In this document: positions 49,866-59,331 of the stretch, piece by piece
How the letters are laid out: each line of letters opens with the position of its first letter
Position numbering within the stretch: position 1 is the first letter of the stretch
Assembly: GCA_016719755.1 (NCBI GenBank)
Contig: JADJYM010000004.1
Coordinates: forward strand, 226,686-290,685
DNA length: 64,000 nt
Direction: 5' to 3'
DNA from: Novosphingobium sp.
GTDB taxonomy: Bacteria > Pseudomonadota > Alphaproteobacteria > Sphingomonadales > Sphingomonadaceae
Notes under the pieces: generated by a model
What the model saw: only the letters and a program-made list of their open reading frames with translations
What the model was told of the DNA's origin: nothing
Database searches by the model: none
Program-made: the position numbers and the translations under genes

Positions 49866-49881
49866 AGTTATATAACTAGGT
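49866..49881 (+). promoter_or_regulatory. Shared 16-bp operator, site 5 (AGTTATATAACTAGGT)
   Basis: It lies between the divergent APH operon and the crotonase starting at 49926. It contains the perfect palindrome GTTATATAAC, as in site 1. Confidence 0.75.
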
Positions 49882-49925
49882 CAAACAGCATTGCCTTACA
49901 CACATCGGGCAGGAGAGAGTCAAGC

Positions 49926-50726
49926 GTGAGCTACGAAACCATTCTTGTCGACGTTGCCGATCACGTCGCCACCATCACCATCAACCGCCCCGAAGCCATG
50001 AACAGCTTCACCCGGACGATGATGGAGGAATTCCGCCAGCTGTGGCACGAAATTTCGTGGAACGACGACATCCACGTCTCGGTGGTGCGCGCCGCCCCCG
50101 GCCGCGCCTTCTGCACCGGAGTGGATGTCAATTCCGCCGCCAAGGGCGAAGCTCCGGCGGTCGATCTCGACAACATCTGGCACTGCTTCGATCCCGGCGA
50201 CTACCTTGGCCCGAAGTCGATGCACTGCTGGAAGCCGATGATCTGCGCGGTTCACGGCATGGCCGCGGGCGGCGCGTTCTACTGGTTGAACGAGGCGGAT
50301 ATCATCATCGCATCCGAAGAAGCGACTTTCTTCGATCCCCACGTAACCTACGGCATGACCAGCGCGCTGGAACCCATCGGCATGACCTACAAGATGCCGC
50401 TGGCCGACGTGCTGCGCATGGTCCTGCTGGGCAACGACGAACGGATGAGCGCGGAATATGCGAAATCCATCGGCCTCGTCAGCGAAGTGGTGAAACTGGA
50501 AGACCTGTGGAGCCGCGCCCACGAACTGGCGTTGCAGATCGCCGCCAAGCCGCCAGCCGCGATCCAGGGCAGCGTCAAGGCGATCTGGACCAGTCTCGAC
50601 ATGCCGCGCTCGGTCGCGCTGGCGAACGGCCTGAAATACCCGCAGATCGGCAATCCGGTTGGCGTGCCGCAGGTGAACCGCGAGGCGCTGATGGCCAACA
50701 AGGCCAAGAAGTACACCCTGCGCTAG
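49926..50726 (+). CDS. Enoyl-CoA hydratase/isomerase family protein without both catalytic Glu
   Basis: 266 residues, GTG start at 49926 after GGAGAGAGTCAAGC. ITINRPEAMNSFTRTMMEEF, PGRAFCTGVDV and HGMAAGGAFYWLNEAD are normal. At the first Glu the protein has FDPHVTYGMTSALEP (His in place of Glu), and the second region reads DVLRMVLLG with no Glu. It may be an isomerase, a decarboxylase or a hydrolase of CoA esters, rather than a hydratase. It shares operator site 5 with the APH operon and is followed 10 bases later by a CoA ligase. Confidence 0.75.
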   Translation: MSYETILVDVADHVATITINRPEAMNSFTRTMMEEFRQLWHEISWNDDIHVSVVRAAPGRAFCTGVDVNSAAKGEAPAVDLDNIWHCFDPGDYLGPKSMHCWKPMICAVHGMAAGGAFYWLNEADIIIASEEATFFDPHVTYGMTSALEPIGMTYKMPLADVLRMVLLGNDERMSAEYAKSIGLVSEVVKLEDLWSRAHELALQIAAKPPAAIQGSVKAIWTSLDMPRSVALANGLKYPQIGNPVGVPQVNREALMANKAKKYTLR

Positions 50727-50736
50727 GATCGCCCCG

Positions 50737-52242
50737 ATGACCCACCCGCGCCTCCATGCCCGGGCGAACCCGGACAAGCCCGCCGTCGTGATGACCGACG
50801 GCTCGCCCGGCCTGAGCTATGGCGAGCTTGAGGACCGGGCCAACCGGGGGGCGCACCTGCTGCGTGAACTCGGCATCGGTCAGGGCGAGACGATTGCCTA
50901 CTGGCTGCCCAACTGCCCCGAAGTGTTCGAGGTCTATTGGGCGGGGCAGCGGGCGGGATGCTACATCACGCCGATTGCCACGGCCCTGACGGCGGAAGAG
51001 GCGGACTACATCATCGGCAATTCGGGCGCGCGGCTGCTGGTGGCGGACAGCGCGATCCCCGGCCTTGCCGCCCTGCCCGCCCGCCCGGGCGTGACCGTGA
51101 TGACCCGCGAGGAATGGCGCGCGGCGCTGGATCGCCAGCCGCAGGGGCAGATTGCGGATGAAGCGCCGGGCTTTCACATGGTCTATTCCAGCGGCACCAC
51201 CGGGCGGCCCAAGGGCATCCGCCTGCCCTTGCCCGAGGGCGAGGTAACGGCCTCGCACCAGCTCGCCGAACAGATCGGCGGGCGCTATGGCCTGGGGCCG
51301 GATGACACCTATCTCTCGCCCGCGCCGCTCTATCACACCGCGCCGCTGGCCTATACCACCGCCGCCCACCGGCTGGGCGCGACCGTGGTGGTCATGCCGA
51401 AGTTCGACGCCGAGGAAGCGCTGAAGGCGATCCAGGACCACCGCGTCACCATGACGCAGATGGTGCCGACGATGTTCGTGCGGATGCTCAAGCTGTCTGA
51501 GACGGTTCGCAAGAGCTATGACCTGTCCTCGCTCCGCCATGTCGTCCACGCCGCCGCGCCCTGCCCCGTGCCGGTCAAGCACGCAATGATCGAATGGCTG
51601 GGACCGATCGTGTTCGAATATTACGGCGGCTCGGAAGGCAACGGCTCGACCGCGATCACCTCGGAGGAGTGGCTGCGAAAGCCGGGTTCGGTCGGCCGCG
51701 CCAGCTGGGGCACGATCCACATCTGCAACGATGCGGGCAACGAGTTGTCGGCGGGCGAACAGGGGATCGTCTATTTCGAGGGCGGCTGGGATTTCAAGTA
51801 CCTGGGCGACGAGGAGAAGACCCGCGATGCCCGCAATCCCAGGCATCCAACCTGGTCGACGCTGGGCGATGTCGGGTATCTGGATGAGGACGGCTACCTG
51901 TTCCTCACTGACCGCAAGAGCTACATGATCATTTCGGGCGGGGTGAACATCTACCCGCAAGAGGTAGAAAACCTGCTCATCACCCACCCGCGCGTGGCCG
52001 ATGCAGCGGTGATCGGCGTGCCAAATCCGGACTTTGGCGAGGAAGTGAAAGCGGTGGTCCAGCCGCTCGATCCTGCCGATGCGACCCCGGCCTTCGCCGC
52101 AGAACTGATCGCGTTCTGCAAGGAACACCTCAGCCCGATCAAGTGCCCGCGCTCGGTCGATTTCGACCCGGCCCTGCCCCGGCTCGACAACGGCAAGCTC
52201 TACAAGCGGCTGATCAAGGACCGCTACTGGAAGAAGGACTGA
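50737..52242 (+). CDS. Acyl-CoA ligase (AMP-forming)
   Basis: 501 residues. VYSSGTTGRPKGIRLP is the P-loop; EYYGGSEGNGSTAI the adenine pocket; WSTLGDVGYLDEDGYLFLTDRKS the hinge, and PRLDNGKLYKRLIKDRYW the catalytic Lys. It resembles ligases for medium or bulky acids. It is second in the crotonase-ligase operon. Its 3' end overlaps the convergent CapA-like gene by 29 bases. Confidence 0.85.
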   Translation: MTHPRLHARANPDKPAVVMTDGSPGLSYGELEDRANRGAHLLRELGIGQGETIAYWLPNCPEVFEVYWAGQRAGCYITPIATALTAEEADYIIGNSGARLLVADSAIPGLAALPARPGVTVMTREEWRAALDRQPQGQIADEAPGFHMVYSSGTTGRPKGIRLPLPEGEVTASHQLAEQIGGRYGLGPDDTYLSPAPLYHTAPLAYTTAAHRLGATVVVMPKFDAEEALKAIQDHRVTMTQMVPTMFVRMLKLSETVRKSYDLSSLRHVVHAAAPCPVPVKHAMIEWLGPIVFEYYGGSEGNGSTAITSEEWLRKPGSVGRASWGTIHICNDAGNELSAGEQGIVYFEGGWDFKYLGDEEKTRDARNPRHPTWSTLGDVGYLDEDGYLFLTDRKSYMIISGGVNIYPQEVENLLITHPRVADAAVIGVPNPDFGEEVKAVVQPLDPADATPAFAAELIAFCKEHLSPIKCPRSVDFDPALPRLDNGKLYKRLIKDRYWKKD

Positions 52243-53338
52243 CCACCCAGCCCGCGCCCTCGCGGCGCAAATTCAGCGGCGGCAGCCCCCCCTTTTCGCC
52301 GATGTCCGCGATGTAGCCCGCGATCGTCTCGGCGCGCTCTCCGGCAGGCACCGGGCGGCCCGGCGGTTCGAACCAGATTGGGATGAACCCGGCCTCGATC
52401 CGCCCGTCCGCGTGCCACAGCAGGCGGCCGATCATGCCATTGACCGCTTCGGGATGAAACGGCGCGAGCGGATAGGCGGGGTCCGGCTCGAAGCCAAACA
52501 TGCGCTTGCGGCGCTCAACCCACTCGGCGCGGGCAGGATGATCCTGCGCCGGGGCCAGCGCGTGGGTTACGACGCAGCCGTTGCCAAGGCCGTGGAACAC
52601 CGGCTTGCCATCGACCAGTTCAATCCCCCGGGCGATATGCGCGTGATGCCCGGCAACGACATCGGCACCGGCGCGGATCGCGGCGGCGGCCAGTGGACGC
52701 TCATAGGCGGCAAGCTCTGCCGGGCGGTGGGTGATCCCCTTGTGCAGCGCGACCACGACAAGGTGCGCAAGGCGCCGCGCGGCAGCGATGTCCGCTTCCA
52801 TAAGCGCCTGCGAGGCCGGATCGATCTCGACAAGTTCGGCCTGCGGCCGACTTGGCCCGCCATCGCTGGCCAGCACGTTCACATAGGCGCAACCGGGCTG
52901 GTCCTGCGCCGCCCAGCACAGCTCCGGCCCGACGCAATTGTAGCTGAGCAGCGCCACGGTTCGCCCACCCAGCGGGATCAGCGCCGGTTTGCGAGCTTCG
53001 GCCAGGCTCATGCCCGCCCCGGCGTGGGCTATGCGATTGCGGTCCAGACCGGCGATGGTTTCGGCCAGTCCGGTCACGCCGCAATCCATCATGTGGTTAC
53101 CGGCCATCGACACCGCGCCGATCCCCGCCCGGGCGAGCGCATCAAGGTGCGCGGGGTTCGCGCCCGGCGCGGGAACATCGCCCGGCATTTCCTCCTCGCT
53201 GGTAGTATAAGGCACTTCCAGATGGCCGATCACGAGGTCTGCCGCGCGGGTCAGCGGGGCGATCCCGGCCAGCCAGTTGTCCGGCTCCGGCACGTCGAGG
53301 ATCAGATCGCCCAGCAGCAGAATCTCTTGCGCGGCCAT
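52214..53338 (-). CDS. CapA-like metallophosphoesterase-fold protein
   Basis: 374 residues. LLLGDLILD, GHLEVPYT, MAGNHMMDCG, HKGITHRP and GHHAHIARGIE are the spaced metal-binding motifs of CapA/PgsA-type proteins (calcineurin-like metallophosphatases linked to poly-gamma-glutamate synthesis). No signal peptide or membrane segment is seen, unlike many CapA proteins, so it is probably cytoplasmic. It is the last gene of the TRAP-CaiB operon, 3 bases after a CaiB gene, with no capsule genes nearby. It may be a hydrolase for a CoA-pathway intermediate (speculative). Confidence 0.75.
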   Translation of the reverse strand: MAAQEILLLGDLILDVPEPDNWLAGIAPLTRAADLVIGHLEVPYTTSEEEMPGDVPAPGANPAHLDALARAGIGAVSMAGNHMMDCGVTGLAETIAGLDRNRIAHAGAGMSLAEARKPALIPLGGRTVALLSYNCVGPELCWAAQDQPGCAYVNVLASDGGPSRPQAELVEIDPASQALMEADIAAARRLAHLVVVALHKGITHRPAELAAYERPLAAAAIRAGADVVAGHHAHIARGIELVDGKPVFHGLGNGCVVTHALAPAQDHPARAEWVERRKRMFGFEPDPAYPLAPFHPEAVNGMIGRLLWHADGRIEAGFIPIWFEPPGRPVPAGERAETIAGYIADIGEKGGLPPLNLRREGAGWVVSPSSSSGP

Positions 53339-53341
53339 GGC

Positions 53342-54526
53342 CTAGATCGCTTTTTCGTCGCGTAGCGCGGCGATGGCCGCCGCATCGTAGCCCAGTTCGT
53401 CCAGCACGGCATCGGTATCCGCGCCCAGCACCGGAACGCGCGGGAGTTCGCCGGGTGCGTCAACCGCAAAGCCCGGGCCAAGCACGCCCAGCGGCCTTTC
53501 ATACCCTGGCAACAGGGCATGCTGCACCAGTCCGCGCGCGGACATATGCGGCTCGCTCAGCGTCTCGCCAATCTCACGCAGGCGCGCGGCGGGGACCCCG
53601 GCGCCGTTCAACTGCGCCTCAAGGTCAGCGCCTTCCCGTGTCAGCAGGTATTCGGTCAGCCAGCCTTTTAGCGCGGCGTAGTTCTCCACCCGCGCGGCGT
53701 GGGTAGCAAAGCGCGGATCGGCCAGCATATCAGCCTTGCCCCACACGGCGAACATCGCTTCAATCTGGTGCTGGTGATTGGCCCCCAGCGCGATCCAGCC
53801 ATCGGCGCAGGCGTAGTATTCGGCCGTCGCCACCAGCCGGAAGCCCCGGTTGCCCGTGCCTTTCGGCGCCTCGCCGGTATAGGACCACACGCTGGCCGCA
53901 GTGCCCATGATCTTCAGCGCGGCATCCAGCATCGCAACGTCGATCGCCTTGCCCTGCCCGGTCGCGTCCCGCTCACGCAGGGCCGCCAGAACCGCGATGG
54001 CGCCAAGATAGCCGGTAAAGCAGTCGACCACCGGAATGCCGATCTTGAACGGCCCCGCGTCTGTCCCGTTCATGATCGCCATGCCCGATACCGCCTGGGC
54101 GATGTGATCGTAAGCTCCCCAGTCGCGCCACGGACCGGTCTGCCCGAAGCCGCTCAAGGAAAGCATGATCAAGCCGGGGTTGCCCTCGCTCAGCGCCTGG
54201 TAGCCAAGGCCCAGCCGGGCAATCACCCCGGGGCGGTAGTTTTCTGCCACCACGTCGGCGCGCGCGGCCAGTTCCCGCGCGATTCGCAGGCCCGCCGCCG
54301 ACTTGAGGTTGAGCGTGACCGAACGCTTGCCGAAATTGGCCGCGGCAAAGGGAACGCTCATCCCCGGCAGGCCGGCGTGCTCGGTATAGTGGCGAAAGTC
54401 GTCGCCCTTTTCCGGCGGCTCGATCTTGATGACCTCGGCCCCCAGTTGCTGGAACATTTGCGTCGCGGTTGGCCCGGCGATGGCGTGGGTGAAATCAAGC
54501 ACCCGGATTCCGGCAAGCGGCAGCAT
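53342..54526 (-). CDS. CaiB/BaiF family III CoA-transferase
   Basis: 394 residues, standard length. IRVLDFTHAIAGPTATQMF at the N-terminus, ANFGKRSVTLNLKSAAGL, SGFGQTGPWRDWGAYDHIAQA and GIPVVDCFTGYLGAIAVLAAL with the likely catalytic Asp are all present. The family transfers CoA between carboxylates. The ATG at 54526 overlaps the stop of the previous CaiB gene. It is one of three in this operon, suggesting alternative CoA donors or acceptors. Confidence 0.85.
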   Translation of the reverse strand: MLPLAGIRVLDFTHAIAGPTATQMFQQLGAEVIKIEPPEKGDDFRHYTEHAGLPGMSVPFAAANFGKRSVTLNLKSAAGLRIARELAARADVVAENYRPGVIARLGLGYQALSEGNPGLIMLSLSGFGQTGPWRDWGAYDHIAQAVSGMAIMNGTDAGPFKIGIPVVDCFTGYLGAIAVLAALRERDATGQGKAIDVAMLDAALKIMGTAASVWSYTGEAPKGTGNRGFRLVATAEYYACADGWIALGANHQHQIEAMFAVWGKADMLADPRFATHAARVENYAALKGWLTEYLLTREGADLEAQLNGAGVPAARLREIGETLSEPHMSARGLVQHALLPGYERPLGVLGPGFAVDAPGELPRVPVLGADTDAVLDELGYDAAAIAALRDEKAI

Positions 54527-55714
54527 CAGCCGCGCTCCTCGGAAAAGGCTCCCGCCGTCTCCAGTGCCGCCGGATCGAAGCCCAGCTCGCCAAGAACTGC
54601 GGCGTTGTCCGCGCCCGCCGCCCCGGCGGCGCGCGGTGCCACCGGCGCGCTGTCCGACAGGGTGAAGGGCAGCGACAGCTGGCGAACCGGCTCCTGCCCC
54701 GCTAGCGGCACCTCGATCACCCGCCCGCGCGCAAGATTATGCGGATGGGCCAGCGCTTCTTCCGGCGAGTAGACCGGCATCGCCTGCGTCTCCGCACCAG
54801 AGAGGAGCGCGAACCACTCTTCGCGACTGCGGGTCAGGAACAAGGCCCTCAATTCAGACTCGACTTCGGCATGGCGGGAAAAATCATGCTGGAGGCCCGC
54901 GAACTCCGGCCGCCCCACCGCCGCGCAGAACCGGCGCCAGTAGGCGGGCTCCATGTCCGTGGTGCAGATGTAGCCGCCATCGCCGCACAGCCACACCCCG
55001 CCCTTGGGATGCCATTGCCCAAGCGGCGGCAGCTTGCCCATGTCATCCTCGCGCCCCATGCCGACCAGCAGCAGCGGCAGCGAGGCATCGGACATCGCAA
55101 CATCGGCGTGCTGGCCCCGCCCGCTCCGCTCGCGCGCGGCCAGCGCCAGCAGCATCGCGATCGAGGCGTGCGCGCCTGCCAGCACATCGGCTACCTGAAG
55201 GCCCGGCAGCGAGGGCACCGGCAGGCCATTCAGCCGCCCGAGCGCGCCCGCCAGCGCGAGCGCCATGGGATCGTGCCCGGCACGGCCGGCATAGGGACCA
55301 TCCTGCCCGGCAAAGCTGACCGACAGGTAGATCAGGCGCGGGTTGAGCGCGGCCATTGCCTCATAGCCATAGCCCATCGCCGCCATCACCCCGGGACGGT
55401 AGTCCTCGATCAGCACGTCCGCGCCGGCGATCAGCTTTTCCAGCACGGGCCGCGCGGCGGCGTGGCCCGGATTGATCATCAGGCTGCGCTTGTTGCGGTG
55501 ATAGCTTGGCCGGGCGCGGCGCCCGCGCGGCCTGTGCTGGATCGTCATCCCGCCCGAACATTGCCGCATGCTTGGCGATTTCGCGCGGATGCTCGATCCG
55601 CACCACCTCGGCGCCCATGTCGGCGGCGATCCAGCTGGGATAGGCGCCCGGCAGGAAGCGCGAGAAATCGACGATTTTCAGGCCATCAAGCGCCGCTGCG
55701 TCACGATCCGGCAT
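54526..55714 (-). CDS. CaiB family III CoA-transferase, interrupted by a +1 frameshift
   Basis: The N-terminal part starts at 55714 (MPDRDAAALDGLKIVDFSRF) and continues to about 55512. The rest of the domain (SYHRNKRSLMINPGHAAARP, ending 54526) is in another frame. One extra base near 55506-55511 explains the break; the corrected product is about 395 residues. VADVLAGAHASIAMLLALA carries the likely catalytic Asp. The start overlaps the dehydratase end by 14 bases. It is either a mutation or a sequencing error. Confidence 0.75.
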
Positions 55715-58078
55715 GACGCGCCTCCGCGCGCTGGGTGGCGGGACCTTCGATGAATGCGGTGATCGCCGCCTCGATCCCGGCGTCGTCCTCCCCCTCGCGG
55801 TTGAAGTTGTCGGCGGTGAGTTCCAGCACCGGCACCCCGGCTGCACGCAGCGCCCGCACCACGAAAGGGTCGGCATCCTGCAAGGCCACGGCGGCATCGA
55901 CCGCATGGGTCTGCGCCTCGTGCACGTGCCACGGCCCGGCCCAGGTCGGCATGCGCAGTTCATCGCCCATGCAGACCACGCGGCTGGCCAGCGCGCGCAG
56001 CGGATCGCCGCCCTGCGACAGGTCACGGATATAACCGTCGGCGGCGAGCGCGAGATACATCGACCAGACGAACACCGCGCCGTGGCTTTCCTCCCACTTC
56101 TGGTAGAAGCCCATTTCGCTCCACAGCCCGCGCCCGACCCACATCAGGCGAATGCGCTCGTTCGGGCAGGCGGGAAGGCCCGCATCGACCCGCGCCTTGA
56201 CCTCTTCGTAGAAATCGCGCGCCGCATCTCGCGCCCATTCGGTGCCGCGATGCCACTGCGGGACCATGGTGGCGGGCATCGAATCGACCACGCCGATCGG
56301 GGCGGGGATCGTCCGGGCGACAAGATCGCGAGTCAGACGGTAGTAGGTCTCCTGCTCGTTGACGAGGTCCATCACCTCGGCAAACCGCTGAGGCGAGAAG
56401 GTGCGGCCGGTCTTCGCCTCGATCCGGGCAATCACCTCGCGCATTTCATCGACCATCAGGTCGACGCGCTCGGCCTCCACCGCCTGCTCCCAGTTGCCGG
56501 GAAGCTGGACCCACCAGTCGGAATAGAGATCGGGACGCGGGTCGATCGTGCGTTCGTAGATATAGCAATCGGCGCCGGTCTGCCCGGCCCATTCCTCGAA
56601 CAGCTTGAGCGTCGGGTCGGAACTGACCACCGCATGGACGAAATTGGGGCGCGGCAACCCCTCCCACGGCGCGTTTTCGGCATCGTTGTCGAAGGCGGCG
56701 GCAAGCCCCTGGGCGCTATAAGCCTCGACATCGGCGGGATAGCCGTGCGCCCGCAGCAGACCCTGATAGCGGCGCGACTGCTGCTTGGCCGCAACGATCG
56801 AGGCCCACCACTGGTTGACCACGAAGGGCACGTCCAGCGCGCGCAGGATTTCCTGCGGGGCATTGGCATTGGCCATGGCGAAGGGCGCACCAGCGGCAAC
56901 CTGTTGGCGCACCGAGGCAAACCAGTCGCGCTGGTAGGCGTTGAAGCTGGCAACCGAGGTCAGCGACTTGCGGCTGCGGCCCTGTTCGGGGCGCGGCCTG
57001 GCAGGCGCGGGTGGCGCAGCCCTTGGAGCGGGCGGTGCCAGCGGGCGGCCCGCGATCAGCGCCGCGACCTGCTCGGCAAAGCGGTCATCGGGCCGGGCCT
57101 TGCAGCGCACGGTTGCGAAGGGAACGCCCTCTCCCAGCGCGCGGCGGATCGCAGCCACGTCCCACGGCGCGGCCTCGTCACCGTCGATCCGCAGGTGAAG
57201 GACGAGGTCGGGTTTCAGGGTGGCAACGTCCTGTGCCACCCGGCGCGCAAGGTCATCGGGCACGGTGACGCGCGGCGGGGTCAGTTCCCCCCGCGCAAAG
57301 GGCATGCCCCAGGCATGGCTTTCGCCCACCACGTGGCCGCCCGCTGCCTCGATCGCGCGGGTCAGGGCGGCGCCTTCGTGCGGCGTGCCGCACAGGTAGA
57401 CGCGCTTGCCGGTCACGGCTTCGGCAGGCACGGCCAGTTGTGCTTCCAGCGCGGCAATGGCCTCTTGTGGAGCCAGCACCGCCGATGCGCCGATGGCTTC
57501 CAGCATCGTGCTGCCCGCAAGCTCGCCCGCACGGCGGCGCAGGTCCAGCTTTGCAAGCAGGTCCGCCTGACGGGACAGCAGCGCATCGGCAGCGGCGATC
57601 CCGCAGCGTCGGGTCGCGCGCCACCAAGGCTGACCAGCCAGTCATCGAGCTGGGCGAGCCGCGCCGCGTTGTAACGGCGCGAAGCGTCGCGGTTCAGGTG
57701 CAGCAGATCGAGGAAATGGACGTGCTCAGGTACCGGCTCGCCCAGTCGGCCCAGTTCGCGCAGCGCCGCAAAGATCTGCGGCTGCTCGATATCGGCCTGG
57801 GTGATCAGCACCGGGACCTGCGGATGGACGGGATCGATCAGCGCTTCCAGCAGCCGCCGTCCGCGCGGCCCCATCTCGGCTTGCCCCAGCACCGCATCGG
57901 CGCGCGGTGCGGCATCAAGGTAGGGCGCGACCAGCCGCACCGGCTGAAAGCCCGCCGCGATCAGGCGCGCGCGCGGAGTATCGAAGCCCAGGGTGCGGAT
58001 CGGGCGGCGGCCCGCTTCCAGCGCGCGGGCGATCTCTCCCAGGGGATCGGCATAGGCGGCAGCCAGGCGGGCGGGCAT
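55701..58078 (-). CDS. Fused 2-hydroxyacyl-CoA dehydratase-like protein, interrupted by a frameshift
   Basis: The N-terminal part from 58078 (GFDTPRARLIAAGFQPVRLV, HVHFLDLLHLNRDASRRYNA) loses frame near 57600; DALLSRQADLLAKLDLRRRA and then the 601-residue rest follow in a second frame. One missing base in CCC at 57600-57602 reconciles them, giving about 792 residues, roughly two HgdA/HgdB-type subunits in series. Canonical members ligate [4Fe-4S] by Cys; here the aligned places read DAVLGQAEMG and VSSDPTLK, with no Cys in the first 155 residues, so radical chemistry may be absent. No activator (HgdC-like ATPase) gene is in the window. Confidence 0.65.
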
Positions 58079-59331
58079 CAGATTGCCCCGGCCTGCCTGA
58101 GCGCGGCGATCTTTTCTTCGTTATAGCCCAGCAGGTCGCCATAGACCGCCTGGTTATGCTGGCCGATCGACACTGCCAGCGCATCATCGAACCCGGTGGT
58201 CGCGCCGGAAAACTGGATCGGGATGCCCGCCGTGCGCAGGTCGATGCTGGAGCCGTGGACCGGATGGGAAACCGCCATGGTCTCCTTGCGCTCGACCACC
58301 CGGGGATCGACCAGCGCGTCCTCAGGGTGACGTACCGGGGCGACCGGCACGCCCTGCGCCTCAAGGCTCTTCACCACTTCGACCAACGGCAGCTGGCGCG
58401 ACCAGGCGTTGATTCGCGCTTCCAGTTCAACCGCGTTGGCAACCCGCGCATCGCGGTTGCAGAAGCGCGGGTCCTCGCTCAGTTCAGGTTCGCCCATCGC
58501 CGCGAACAACCCGCGCGCCAGCGGTTCGTGGACCGCGACGACGGCGGCGTAGCCATCCTTGCATTCGAACACCCCGAACGGCGAAAGCCGCTGCACGGTA
58601 AGCCCCGTGCGCGATGGCATGCCCGCCGCGGCCATCGCCGACCAGTTCTCGATCGCGACGAACGAGGTCAGCGCGCCCAGCATCGAGACGTCGATGTGCT
58701 GGCCCGTGCCGGTGCGGTGGCGCTGCTCGATCGCGGCGAGAATGCCGATCACGGTAAAGACGGGGGCGAGCATATCGGCAATCGGGATGCCGATCCGCAC
58801 CGGCGGCTGGCCGGGCTCACCGCTGGTGAACATCGCTCCCGACAGCGCCTGGACGATCACGTCCATCGCCTTGCCGCCATCGCGGTCGTTCGCGCCGAAG
58901 CCGGACAGCGAGGCGAAGATCACGCGCGGGTTCACCGCGCGGCAGGCCTGGTAGCCGACGCCGAGCCGGTCGGAAGTTCCGGCGGTGAAATTCTCCACCA
59001 CGATATCGGCCTGGCGGACCAGATCGAAGAACACCTCGCGCCCCGCCTCGCTCTTGAGGTCGAGCGAGACGCCCAGCTTGCCGCGCGCGCGGGTGAGGTG
59101 GGACAGCGATATGTCATCGTCGTGGCTGCGCTCCACGGTGATGCCGTCGCGCCCCAGATAGGGGCTGTTCTCGCGCGCCATGTCGCCGCCGCGCGGCTCT
59201 TCCACCTTGATCACTTTCGCGCCAAGGCCCGCCAGCAGCAGGGTGCAATAGGGGCCTGCCAGCGCGCGGGTGAGGTCGATCACCGTCAGCCCTTCAAGCG
59301 GGCGGTGCATGACGTCGCTGCCGTTACTCAC
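58078..59331 (-). CDS. CaiB/BaiF family III CoA-transferase
   Basis: 417 residues. LTVIDLTRALAGPYCTLLLA, GKLGVSLDLKSEAGREV, LSGFGANDRDGGKAMDVI and VRIGIPIADMLAPVFTVIG with the likely catalytic Asp. The stop shares one base with the dehydratase start (TGATG), and the start overlaps the DctP stop (ATGA), so uptake, CoA activation and dehydration are translationally linked. A second ATG (codon 8) is possible. Confidence 0.85.
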   Translation of the reverse strand: MSNGSDVMHRPLEGLTVIDLTRALAGPYCTLLLAGLGAKVIKVEEPRGGDMARENSPYLGRDGITVERSHDDDISLSHLTRARGKLGVSLDLKSEAGREVFFDLVRQADIVVENFTAGTSDRLGVGYQACRAVNPRVIFASLSGFGANDRDGGKAMDVIVQALSGAMFTSGEPGQPPVRIGIPIADMLAPVFTVIGILAAIEQRHRTGTGQHIDVSMLGALTSFVAIENWSAMAAAGMPSRTGLTVQRLSPFGVFECKDGYAAVVAVHEPLARGLFAAMGEPELSEDPRFCNRDARVANAVELEARINAWSRQLPLVEVVKSLEAQGVPVAPVRHPEDALVDPRVVERKETMAVSHPVHGSSIDLRTAGIPIQFSGATTGFDDALAVSIGQHNQAVYGDLLGYNEEKIAALRQAGAI

